In this document: one piece after another, positions 9,027-16,707 of the stretch | Position numbering within the stretch: the first letter of the stretch is position 1 | How the letters are laid out: the number at the start of each line of letters is the position of its first letter | Source: Streptomyces sp. NBC_01481 | Lineage (GTDB): Bacteria > Actinomycetota > Actinomycetes > Streptomycetales > Streptomycetaceae | NCBI RefSeq assembly: GCF_026339995.1 | Contig: NZ_JAPEPT010000004.1 | Coordinates: 434,001-498,000 of the forward strand | Direction of reading: 5' to 3' | DNA: 64,000 nucleotides | Notes under the pieces: model-generated | What the model saw: the letters and a program-made list of their open reading frames with translations, nothing else | Database searches by the model: none | What the model was told of the DNA's origin: nothing | Position numbers and translations under genes: made by a program

Positions 9027-9422
9027 ATGCACGAGATGTCCATCGCGGTGGCTGTCGTCGACCAGGTGGAGCAGGCGGCCGCCGAGGCGGGCGACGTCAT
9101 CGCCGTGACGTCCGTACGGCTCCACGTCGGCGAGTTGGCCGGAGTGGTCCCCGACGCCCTGTCGTTCTGCTTCGAACTGGCCTGTGCCGGGACCGTCCTG
9201 GAAGGTGCCGAGCTGATCACGGAGTTCGTGCCGGGTCGTGCCCGCTGCGAGCTGTGCGCCGACGAGTGGGCGGTCGGCATGCCGCCCCAGCTGTGCTGTC
9301 CGGTGTGCGGAAAGGCGGCCGTCGAACTGCTGTCGGGCCGCGAACTGCAGATCGTCAGCGTGCAGGTGGAGGACGGCCAGGGGCACCGACGCACCCGTGA
9401 ACCCATTTCCGAGGAGTGCTGA
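9027..9422 (+). CDS. hypA: Hydrogenase nickel metallochaperone HypA
   Basis: 131 residues. The protein starts MHEMSIA, placing the invariant nickel-binding His2 directly after the initiator Met; this fixes the start at 9027. The C-terminal half has the structural zinc site with two Cys pairs (CELC and CPVC, separated by about 16 residues). HypA delivers Ni(II) with HypB to the [NiFe]-hydrogenase large subunit in the cytoplasm. It is the first of six colinear hyp genes; hypB starts 3 bp after its stop. Length and motifs match the family well. Confidence 0.95.
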   Translation: MHEMSIAVAVVDQVEQAAAEAGDVIAVTSVRLHVGELAGVVPDALSFCFELACAGTVLEGAELITEFVPGRARCELCADEWAVGMPPQLCCPVCGKAAVELLSGRELQIVSVQVEDGQGHRRTREPISEEC

Positions 9423-9425
9423 AGC

Positions 9426-10190
9426 ATGTGCCGTGTGGTCGATCTGCAACAGGCGGTCCTCGCCAAGAACGACGCGACCGCGCACGCGCTGCGCGTCGGC
9501 CTTGCCGCCCGCGGCACCACGGTTGTCAATCTCCTGTCCAGCCCCGGCAGCGGGAAGACCGCTCTGCTGGAGGGTGAGCTGCTGCTGGCACGGGAGCGGG
9601 GAGTACGGGTCGCTGCCCTGACCGCCGACCTCGCCACCGAGAACGACGCCGTGCGGCTGGCCCGTTCAGGCGTCCCGGTCAAGCAGGTGCTGACCGACGG
9701 TCTGTGCCACCTGGAGGCCGGGATGCTGGGCGGGCACCTGGAGGGATGGCTGCCCGATGACACCCGGCTGCTGTTCGTGGAGAACGTCGGCAACCTGGTC
9801 TGTCCGGCCTCGTACGACCTCGGCGAGACCTTGCGGGTTGTGCTCGCCTCCGTAACGGAAGGGGAGGACAAGCCGCTGAAGTACCCGACCGCCTTCGGTC
9901 TGGCACACCTGGTTGTGGTGACCAAGACCGACATCGCGGAGGCGGTCGAGTTCGACGAGGCGGCGTTCCGGGCGCATGTCGCGCAGATCAATCCCGGGGT
10001 GGAAGTGCTGCTGACGTCGGCGCGGCGGGGCGACGGCGTGGGCGCGCTGCTGGACCGGGCGACGGCGGCGGCCGACGGCGAATCGGTGCACACACCCGTG
10101 ATGGCTCGTCAGGAGCGGCACCATCACCACGATCACGGGACGCACGCCCGTGCGGCGGCCGCCGGCGCCACGGCGCAGTCCGGCTCGTGA
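9426..10190 (+). CDS. hypB: Hydrogenase nickel-insertion GTPase HypB
   Basis: 254 residues of the SIMIBI GTPase class. Visible are the P-loop SSPGSGKT (38-45), the switch/metal region ENVGNLVCPASYDLGE and the G4-like TKTD. HypB hydrolyses GTP to release nickel through HypA. Odd feature: the histidine-rich nickel-storage stretch (HHHHDHGTH, residues 232-240) is at the extreme C-terminus, whereas the better known HypB proteins carry it near the N-terminus. The N-terminal CxxCGC motif of the E. coli protein is absent (only Cys2). The gene overlaps hypF by 4 bp (GTGA), indicating translational coupling. Confidence 0.95.
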   Translation: MCRVVDLQQAVLAKNDATAHALRVGLAARGTTVVNLLSSPGSGKTALLEGELLLARERGVRVAALTADLATENDAVRLARSGVPVKQVLTDGLCHLEAGMLGGHLEGWLPDDTRLLFVENVGNLVCPASYDLGETLRVVLASVTEGEDKPLKYPTAFGLAHLVVVTKTDIAEAVEFDEAAFRAHVAQINPGVEVLLTSARRGDGVGALLDRATAAADGESVHTPVMARQERHHHHDHGTHARAAAAGATAQSGS

Positions 10191-12583
10191 GCGGTCCGCA
10201 GCGGGCCGCCGTCGCCGTCGTCGATCAGGCGGTGCAGCGCAGGCGGGTCACGGTCCGGGGCGTGGTGCAAGGCGTCGGGTTCCGGCCGTTCCTGTACACG
10301 CTCGCCACCGGGCTCGACCTGGTCGGTCATGTGACCAACACTGGTGAGGGCGTTGTCGCGGAAGTCGAGGGTCCGCCCGCCGACGTCGCCCTGTTCTGCG
10401 ACCGCATCGGGGCGCAGGCGCCGCCTCTCGCGCGCGTCGAGTCCGTCGACCATCATGAGGTCCCGGCCACGGGGGGTGAGGGGTTCGTCATCGCCCGCTC
10501 CACGACCGGCGGCCCCGCGCGCACCCTCGTCTCGCCGGACATGGCGACCTGCGCCGCCTGTCTCGCCGAACTGGCCGATCCGGCCGACCGGCGTCACCGC
10601 CACCCCTTCATCACTTGCACACACTGCGGCCCGCGCGTCACGATCGTCCGCGGTCTTCCGTACGACCGGGACCACACGACGATGGCCGACTTCCCGATGT
10701 GCGCCGACTGCGCCCGGGAGTACGCCGATCCGGCCGACCGCCGCTTTCACGCGCAGCCGGTCGCCTGCCACGACTGTGGCCCCCGCCTGCGTCTGCTCGC
10801 GGCTCAAGCGGATACGGAAGGCTCACCCCGGCCCATTACCGCCGCGGACCCCGTCGCCGAGGCCCGCAGACTCCTGTCCCAGGGCGCGATCCTCGCGGTG
10901 AAGGGACTCGGCGGATATCACCTCGCCTGCGACGCCTCCAACTCCCGGGCGGTGGCCACATTGCGCCGGCGCAAGGCCCGCGGCACGAAGCCGTTCGCCC
11001 TGATGGCCAGAACCGTCGCCGACATCGAGCACCTCGTGCATCTGGGCCCCGAGGAGCGAAGCCTGCTGACGGGCCGCGTCAGGCCCGTCGTCCTGCTGCG
11101 GCGGCGCACCGACGCGGGATTTCCCGGGGTCTCGGAGGAGGTCGCCCCGGGCAGTCCCGATCTCGGCGTAATGCTTCCGTACACACCCGTGCACCATCTG
11201 CTTCTGGGCCTGCCCGGCGATGCCGACGGGCTACGGCTGCTCGTGATGACCAGCGGGAATGTGGCGGGGGAGCCGATCGTCACGGAGGACACCGACGCGC
11301 TGACCCGGCTGGCGCACCTGGCGGACGCCTGGCTCATGCACGACCGCGGGATCCATGTGCCGTGCGACGACTCCGTGGTGCGGGTGTGCGACGGGGAGGA
11401 GCTGATCGTCCGCCGTTCTCGTGGCTACGCCCCGCTGCCCATCGCATTGCCCGTACCGGTGCCCGCGGCTCTTGCTGTAGGCGGCGACCTCAAGAACGTG
11501 TTCTGTCTCGCGGAAGGGCGCAGGGCCTGGCTGTCGGCGCACATCGGGGACATGGACGACCTCGCCACACAGCAGGCCTACGAGCGTGCAGAAACGCAAC
11601 TGGAGTCGATCACCGGAGTGCACCCAGCGCTGCTGGCGGCAGACCGGCATCCCGGCTATCGCTCCGGACAGTGGGCCACCCGGCACGCGGCCGGACGACA
11701 GGTCGTACGGGTCCAGCACCATCACGCGCACATCGCCTCCGCGATGGCGGAGCACGGACTGGACGGGAGCCGCCCGGTCATCGGGGTCGCGTTCGACGGC
11801 ACTGGCTACGGTGACGACGGGGCGGTGTGGGGCGGGGAGTTCCTGCTCGCGGACTACGACGGGTTCAGCCGCCTCGGACACCTCGCCTACGTCTCCCAGC
11901 CGGGCGGCGACGCCGCGGTGCACCGCCCGTACCGCATGGCACTCGCCCATCTGCGCGCTGCAGGCATCGCCTGGTCCCCGGACCTGCCCTGCACTGCCGC
12001 TTGCCCGCCCGGCGAACTCCGGGTCCTGGAGCAGCAGTTGGAGCGGAACCTGAATTGTGTGCCCACCTCCAGCATGGGGCGGCTGTTCGACGCTGTGTCC
12101 TCGCTCGCGGGCGTCTGCCATCGGTCCGGATACGAAGCTCAGGCAGCCGTCGAGCTGGAGGCGGCCGCCCTGACGGCAGCGGCCGAGGACGACGCGGGCT
12201 ACTCGTTCGCCGTGCGGCCTGCGGGCTACGGCCGGGCCGCGGCAGCCGCCGACCCCGCTCCCGTTCTGGCAGCGGTCGTCGCCGACGTACGGGCGGGCAC
12301 CTCCCCGGCCCTCGTCGCCGCGCGCTTCCACCGGGCCGTCGCCGGTCTCGTACGCACGATGTGTGTCATGGCGCGGGAGGAGCACGGGCCGGACACCGTA
12401 GCGCTGACCGGCGGTGTCTTCGCCAACGCCCTGCTCTCCTCGGCGTGCGCGCGGTTGCTCCGCGAGGAGGGCTTCACCGTCCTGCGCCACCGCCACGTCC
12501 CGCCGAACGACGGGGGACTGGCGCTCGGGCAACTGATGGTGGCCGCACACGCCGCCGTGGCCCAGCGGTCGAACAGCGACTGA
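10187..12583 (+). CDS. hypF: Carbamoyltransferase HypF
   Basis: 798 residues with the full HypF architecture: an N-terminal acylphosphatase domain (RGVVQGVGFRPFLY), two Cys4 zinc fingers (CAAC...CTHC and CADC...CHDC), a YrdC/Sua5-like domain (ILAVKGLGGYHLACDA) and a Kae1/TobZ-like C-terminal domain (HHHAHIASAMAEHGL, GVAFDGTGYGDDGAVWGGEF, TGGVFANALL). It makes carbamoyl-AMP from carbamoyl phosphate and ATP and transfers the carbamoyl group to the C-terminal Cys of HypE, the source of the iron-bound cyanides. GTG start at 10187 overlaps the hypB stop. No catalytic part appears to be missing. Confidence 0.95.
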   Translation: MSGPQRAAVAVVDQAVQRRRVTVRGVVQGVGFRPFLYTLATGLDLVGHVTNTGEGVVAEVEGPPADVALFCDRIGAQAPPLARVESVDHHEVPATGGEGFVIARSTTGGPARTLVSPDMATCAACLAELADPADRRHRHPFITCTHCGPRVTIVRGLPYDRDHTTMADFPMCADCAREYADPADRRFHAQPVACHDCGPRLRLLAAQADTEGSPRPITAADPVAEARRLLSQGAILAVKGLGGYHLACDASNSRAVATLRRRKARGTKPFALMARTVADIEHLVHLGPEERSLLTGRVRPVVLLRRRTDAGFPGVSEEVAPGSPDLGVMLPYTPVHHLLLGLPGDADGLRLLVMTSGNVAGEPIVTEDTDALTRLAHLADAWLMHDRGIHVPCDDSVVRVCDGEELIVRRSRGYAPLPIALPVPVPAALAVGGDLKNVFCLAEGRRAWLSAHIGDMDDLATQQAYERAETQLESITGVHPALLAADRHPGYRSGQWATRHAAGRQVVRVQHHHAHIASAMAEHGLDGSRPVIGVAFDGTGYGDDGAVWGGEFLLADYDGFSRLGHLAYVSQPGGDAAVHRPYRMALAHLRAAGIAWSPDLPCTAACPPGELRVLEQQLERNLNCVPTSSMGRLFDAVSSLAGVCHRSGYEAQAAVELEAAALTAAAEDDAGYSFAVRPAGYGRAAAAADPAPVLAAVVADVRAGTSPALVAARFHRAVAGLVRTMCVMAREEHGPDTVALTGGVFANALLSSACARLLREEGFTVLRHRHVPPNDGGLALGQLMVAAHAAVAQRSNSD

Positions 12584-12635
12584 CGATGCGCCCGGAAAGA
12601 GCGGGCCACGAACCCCCCACAGCGAGGAGAAGCGC

Positions 12636-12959
12636 ATGTGCCTGGCGGTACCCGGGAGAGTCCTGGACATCGAGGAACGCGACGGCACCCGTATGGCCAA
12701 CGTCGATTTCGGCGGCGTCGTCAAGGAGGTGTGCCTGGAGTATCTGCCGGACCTCCAGGTCGGCGAGTACGCCATCGTCCACGTGGGGTTCGCCCTGCAG
12801 CGCCTGGACGAGGAGTCGGCCAAGCAGACGCTCGAGCTCTTCGCGACGCTCGGGATGCTCCAGGAGGAGTTCGGCGATCCGTGGGAGCTCGCGGCACAAG
12901 CGGGTGGATCCCCGCTGCCCGCCGCCGGTATCGACACACCCCAGGAGGCACAGAAGTGA
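12636..12959 (+). CDS. hypC: Hydrogenase maturation chaperone HypC
   Basis: 107 residues beginning MCLAVPGRV, the diagnostic HypC/HupF N-terminus whose Cys2 binds HypD and the hydrogenase large subunit. An AGGAG lies 6 nt upstream. The rest (VDFGGVVKEVCLEYLPDLQVGEYAIVHVGFALQRLDEESA) is the conserved OB-like fold. HypC shuttles the Fe(CN)2CO unit between HypD and the large subunit. The C-terminal extension of about 25 residues (QAGGSPLPAAGIDTP) is somewhat longer than the usual 75-90 residue proteins. The stop overlaps the hypD GTG. Confidence 0.95.
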   Translation: MCLAVPGRVLDIEERDGTRMANVDFGGVVKEVCLEYLPDLQVGEYAIVHVGFALQRLDEESAKQTLELFATLGMLQEEFGDPWELAAQAGGSPLPAAGIDTPQEAQK

Positions 12960-14080
12960 AGTACATCGACGAGTTCCAGGACCCGGATCTGGCGCGGCGC
13001 CTGCTGGATGACATCCACTCCACCGTGACCAGACCGTGGGCGCTGATGGAGGTCTGCGGGGGACAGACGCACACGATCATCCGGCACGGTATCGATCAAC
13101 TGCTGCCCGACCAGGTGGAGTTGATCCACGGACCCGGTTGTCCCGTGTGTGTCACCCCGCTGGAAGTGATCGACAAGGCGCTGGAGATCGCCTCCCGTCC
13201 GGAGGTGATCTTCTGCTCCTTCGGTGACATGCTCCGTGTGCCGGGCACCGGCCGTGACCTGTTCCAGGTCCGCAGCGAAGGCGGCGATGTACGGGTCGTC
13301 TACTCGCCGCTCGACGCCCTGAGGATCGCTCAGCAGAATCCGGGCCGGGAAGTGGTGTTCTTCGGCATCGGATTCGAGACGACCGCGCCGCCCAACGCCA
13401 TGACGGTGTATCAGGCGCGCAGGCTCGGGATCCGGAACTTCAGCCTGCTGGTGTCCCATGTCAGGGTGCCTCCCGCGATCGAGGCGATCATGCAGTCCCC
13501 GAGCTGCCGGGTGCAGGCCTTTCTCGCGGCCGGGCATGTGTGCAGCGTGATGGGCGTGTCGGAGTATCCCGAGCTTGCGGAACGGTTCGGTGTCCCGATC
13601 GTGGTGACCGGATTCGAGCCGCTGGACATCCTCGAGGGGGTACGCAGGACCGTACGGCAGCTGGAACGCGGGGAGCACACCGTCGACAACGCCTACCCGC
13701 GTGCCGTCCGCCCCGAGGGAAACGCCGCGGCCCAGGCCATGCTGGCGGATGTCTTCGAGGTCACCGACCGTGCCTGGCGCGGTATCGGAACCATCCCGGG
13801 CAGCGGCTGGCGGCTGTCCACGCGGTACCGGGACTTCGACGCCGAGTACCGCTTCTCGGTCTCCGGCATCCAGACCAGGGAGCCGGCGGAGTGCCGCAGC
13901 GGCGAGGTTCTGCAGGGGCTGCTGAAGCCCCATGAGTGCGAGGCCTTCGGCACGCTGTGCACGCCCCGGACCCCGCTCGGCGCCACCATGGTCTCCAGTG
14001 AGGGCGCGTGCGCCGCGTACTACCTCTACCGGCGACTGGACATCAAAACCGCATCGCTGGAGGCGAGCCCAGTTGTCTGA
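12956..14080 (+). CDS. hypD: Hydrogenase Fe-cofactor scaffold HypD
   Basis: 374 residues starting at GTG 12956 inside the hypC stop. Family hallmarks: MEVCGGQTHTIIRHGI, GPGCPVCVTP, FGIGFETTAPPNA and cysteine positions in the C-terminal part (PAECRSGEVLQG, HECEAFGTLCTP) that hold the [4Fe-4S] cluster. With HypC it assembles the iron, cyanide and carbonyl ligands in the cytoplasm. Start choice follows from the GTGA overlap and from the sequence KYIDEFQDP, which is the usual N-terminus. The upstream continuation of the frame overlaps hypC and is not coding. Confidence 0.95.
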   Translation: MKYIDEFQDPDLARRLLDDIHSTVTRPWALMEVCGGQTHTIIRHGIDQLLPDQVELIHGPGCPVCVTPLEVIDKALEIASRPEVIFCSFGDMLRVPGTGRDLFQVRSEGGDVRVVYSPLDALRIAQQNPGREVVFFGIGFETTAPPNAMTVYQARRLGIRNFSLLVSHVRVPPAIEAIMQSPSCRVQAFLAAGHVCSVMGVSEYPELAERFGVPIVVTGFEPLDILEGVRRTVRQLERGEHTVDNAYPRAVRPEGNAAAQAMLADVFEVTDRAWRGIGTIPGSGWRLSTRYRDFDAEYRFSVSGIQTREPAECRSGEVLQGLLKPHECEAFGTLCTPRTPLGATMVSSEGACAAYYLYRRLDIKTASLEASPVV

Positions 14081-15191
14081 GACCACACAAGCGCCCTCGA
14101 TCGATACGCCGGTGAACGGCTCGGCGCAGACCACCGAGCTGCCGGACCCCACGGCGTGGACCTGCCCGGCCCCCCTGCGAGACCGCCAGAGCCGGGTGGT
14201 GATGGGGCACGGCGGTGGCGGCGCCCTCTCCGCCGAGCTCGTCCAGCACATTTTCGCGCCCGCCTTCGGGGGAGAGGTGCTGCGGCAACTGGGCGATTCC
14301 GCGGCGCTCTCGCTCGGCGGGGTCCGGCTGGCCTTCTCCACGGATTCCTTCGTGGTGCGACCGCTGTTCTTCCCCGGTGGCAGTATCGGCGACCTGGCCG
14401 TCAACGGCACCGTCAACGACCTTGCCATGAGCGGTGCCCAAGCCGCGTATCTCTCCTGCGGGTTCATCCTGGAGGAGGGGGTCGAGCTCTCGGTGGTCTC
14501 ACGCGTGGCCGGGGCGCTGGGCACCGCCGCACGCACCGCGGGGGTCGAAGTCGTGACCGGCGACACCAAGGTCGTCGAGGCAGGCCACGGCGACGGGATC
14601 TACATCAACACCGCCGGGATCGGCATCATCCCGACCGGCGTCGATCTGCGGCCGCAGCGCGTCGTCCCCGGTGATGTGGTGATCGTGAGCGGCGCGATCG
14701 GCGTCCATGGCGTAGCGATCATGAGCGTCCGTGAGGGCCTTGAGTTCGGCGTCGAGATCGAGAGCGACTGCGCCGCGCTCGGCGGTCTGGTGCAGACGAT
14801 GCTCGCTGTCACCCCGGACCTGCACGTGCTGCGCGATCCCACCCGCGGAGGCCTGGCAGCCGCGCTGAACGAGATCGCGGCGGCCTCCGGCGTCGGAGTC
14901 GTCATCCAGGAGCGCAGCATTCCTGTCCCGCCACCCGTGGCCAATGCCTGTGCCATCTTGGGGCTGGATCCGATGTACGTCGCCAACGAGGGCAAGCTCG
15001 TGGCGTTCGTCCCGCGCGAGCACGCGGAGCCGGTCCTCGAGGCGATGCGCTCGCACCCTCTGGGCGCTGACGCGACGGTGATCGGCGAAGCCGTGGAGGC
15101 GCACCCCGGCATGGTGGTGGCGCGTACCGGACTCGGCGGCACACGGGTGGTGGACCTGCCGATCGGGGAGCAGCTGCCGCGGATCTGCTGA
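14073..15191 (+). CDS. hypE: Hydrogenase maturation dehydratase HypE
   Basis: 372 residues of the PurM/AIR-synthase superfamily. The C-terminus is PRIC, with the terminal Cys that HypF carbamoylates and HypE dehydrates to thiocyanate using ATP. Motifs: VVMGHGGGGALSAELVQ, FSTDSFVVRPLFFPGG, DLAVNGTVNDLAM, GDTKVVEAG and DPTRGGLAAALNEIA. The best start is an unusual TTG at 14073, with GGAGG 9 nt upstream, overlapping the hypD stop; an ATG at about 14203 would remove the conserved beginning. It is the last gene of the hyp run. Confidence 0.95.
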   Translation: MSETTQAPSIDTPVNGSAQTTELPDPTAWTCPAPLRDRQSRVVMGHGGGGALSAELVQHIFAPAFGGEVLRQLGDSAALSLGGVRLAFSTDSFVVRPLFFPGGSIGDLAVNGTVNDLAMSGAQAAYLSCGFILEEGVELSVVSRVAGALGTAARTAGVEVVTGDTKVVEAGHGDGIYINTAGIGIIPTGVDLRPQRVVPGDVVIVSGAIGVHGVAIMSVREGLEFGVEIESDCAALGGLVQTMLAVTPDLHVLRDPTRGGLAAALNEIAAASGVGVVIQERSIPVPPPVANACAILGLDPMYVANEGKLVAFVPREHAEPVLEAMRSHPLGADATVIGEAVEAHPGMVVARTGLGGTRVVDLPIGEQLPRIC

Positions 15192-15230
15192 TACCTGTCG
15201 GCTGCACGGGGGATGGGCTCCGCGTCGCCG

Positions 15231-15809
15231 CTATCCCTGGTTGTTGAGGAAGCCGATGGCCAGCGCGCCCCACCAGCAGACCTGGGATATGAGGGCGGTG
15301 GCGGCGCCCCACATCAGCGTGCGCGCCGGTGGGGAGGCCGCCGCTGCTCCGGCGATCCGGCGCCGCAGGATCGCCGCCTGCAGGCCGTTGAGGGCGAGGA
15401 GCAGCACGAGGGCCAGCTTGATCCGGGTGAGGGGGGAGGCGAGGTCGGGGTGGAGCATGATGCCGCTGGCCACGAGTCCTGCGAGCCCGGCCCAGATCGG
15501 GGTGTGCAGGCGCGCCGCGCACCCGACCGCCTCGCCCAGTTCGCACCGGCCGGTGAGCCACAGCAGTCCGTAGTAGTCGGCCACCAGAACGGCTCCGAAG
15601 CCGAGAACCAGGGACGCCAGGTGCACGAAGAGAGCCGCTGTGTGCAGGGCGGGGTCGGCACGCAGGTGCGTGGAGATCCATACGCATGCCGTCCAGCCCA
15701 GGCAGATCAGCAGCGCACCCGCGGCCGATGTCCACCAAACCGGCAGTGGGCCGGTGTTGTCCCGGTCGGCCGGGCGGCCGACCGAAGAGATGGAGGGGTG
15801 GCTGGACAT
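15231..15809 (-). CDS. Polytopic membrane protein, possible CopD/heme-type, iron-box linked
   Basis: 192 residues with about five hydrophobic helices (roughly 25-45, 52-75, 100-120, 128-147 and 168-188). Several His residues sit at helix ends (STHL, LFVHLAS, RLHTPIW, MLHPDL), the kind of arrangement seen in cytochrome b or CopD-like membrane proteins, but no signature proves heme binding. ATG 15809 has GGAG 6 nt upstream. A DtxR/IdeR-like palindrome lies 35 bp before the start. It converges on hypE, so any functional link with hydrogenase maturation is only by position. Function unassigned. Confidence 0.8.
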   Translation of the reverse strand: MSSHPSISSVGRPADRDNTGPLPVWWTSAAGALLICLGWTACVWISTHLRADPALHTAALFVHLASLVLGFGAVLVADYYGLLWLTGRCELGEAVGCAARLHTPIWAGLAGLVASGIMLHPDLASPLTRIKLALVLLLALNGLQAAILRRRIAGAAAASPPARTLMWGAATALISQVCWWGALAIGFLNNQG

Positions 15810-15843
15810 CGACGGCTCCGAGGACTGAGATCTTACAAGAAAT

Positions 15844-15862
15844 TTAGGTAAGGCTTACCTTG
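15844..15862. promoter_or_regulatory. Iron box (DtxR/IdeR/DmdR-type operator)
   Basis: TTAGGTAAGGCTTACCTTG contains a perfect dyad of 7-bp arms (AGGTAAG / CTTACCT) around one G. It resembles the DtxR-family consensus TTAGGTTAGGCTAACCTAA (about 15-16 of 19 positions). It lies 35 bp upstream of the minus-strand membrane protein and 207 bp before the cyclophilin start, so the membrane protein is the likely target, repressed when iron is plentiful. Confidence 0.72.
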
Positions 15863-16068
15863 TCTGCATGCTGCGGGTCAATGCGGCCGTATCCCTGTCG
15901 GATCCACCCGAACATGCCGAGACACGTACAGGTGGCCTCAACTTCCCTGCAGGGGACGGCCCTTCGCGATCCGTCGGACCGGCCCGGCAGGACTGCAGAC
16001 AGACGTGATTCTCCGCGTAGCGCGGGTCTGGTGTGCGGTCCGGTGACTGGGGGTGTCAGGATGAAGCC

Positions 16069-16563
16069 ATGAGTAACGTGTTTTTCGACATCACCATCAA
16101 CGACGAGCCCGCCGGCCGGATCGTCTTCGCGCTGTTCGACGACGTGGTCCCCAAGACCGCGAGGAACTTCCGCGAGCTCGCCACGGGCGAGCACGGCTAC
16201 GGCTACGAGGGCTCTTCCTTCCACCGCGTCATCCCGGACTTCATGCTCCAGGGCGGTGACTTCACCGCCGGCAACGGCACGGGCGGCAAGAGCATCTACG
16301 GCGCGAAGTTCGCCGACGAGAACTTCCAGCTCAAGCACACCAAGCCGGGCCAGCTCTCCATGGCCAACGCGGGCCCCAACACCAACGGCTCGCAGTTCTT
16401 CATCACGACCATCGTCACCGACTGGCTGGACAACAAGCACGTCGTCTTCGGCGAGGTCGTCGAGGGCATGGACCTCGTGAAGCGGATCGAGGGCCTGGGC
16501 TCCAGCAGCGGTGCCCCCAAGGCGAAGGTCACGATCGCCAAGTCGGGCGTCGTCGAGGGCTGA
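16069..16563 (+). CDS. Cyclophilin-type peptidyl-prolyl cis-trans isomerase
   Basis: 164 residues starting MSNVFFDITINDEPAGRIVFALFDDVVPKTARNFRELATG. The catalytic Arg is in FHRVIPDFMLQGGDF, followed by GGKSIYGAKFADENF, LSMANAGPNTNGSQFFITT and the Trp of TDWLDNKHVVFGEV, which is the cyclosporin-binding Trp. It is a cytoplasmic single-domain rotamase of typical length and very close to eukaryote-like cyclophilins. A GC-rich hairpin follows the stop. Single-gene unit. Confidence 0.95.
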   Translation: MSNVFFDITINDEPAGRIVFALFDDVVPKTARNFRELATGEHGYGYEGSSFHRVIPDFMLQGGDFTAGNGTGGKSIYGAKFADENFQLKHTKPGQLSMANAGPNTNGSQFFITTIVTDWLDNKHVVFGEVVEGMDLVKRIEGLGSSSGAPKAKVTIAKSGVVEG

Positions 16564-16596
16564 TCCCGTCCGCGCGGCGACCGCCGCGCGAGCTCA

Positions 16597-16636
16597 GGGG
16601 CCGGGCGAATCGCTACCACGGCGGCCGCCCGGCCCC
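16597..16636 (+). terminator. Candidate terminator after cyclophilin
   Basis: Perfect 11-bp arms GGGGCCGGGCG (16597-16607) and CGCCCGGCCCC (16626-16636) enclose an 18-nt loop. They lie 34 bp after the cyclophilin stop and before the next gene. No T-run follows, as is common in streptomycetes. Confidence 0.5.
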
Positions 16637-16707
16637 GACCCGTTCCACTTCGGGGTGCAACCGTGGCGGCGTGAGCGCGGAGCCACGGTGCGGTGTATGC
16701 AGGACCT

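Noticed and set aside
11231..14569. Very long minus-strand open frame opposite hypF-hypE
   Set aside because: Composition is Arg/Gly/His-rich shadow translation of high-GC genes; the plus strand carries intact hyp motifs throughout.
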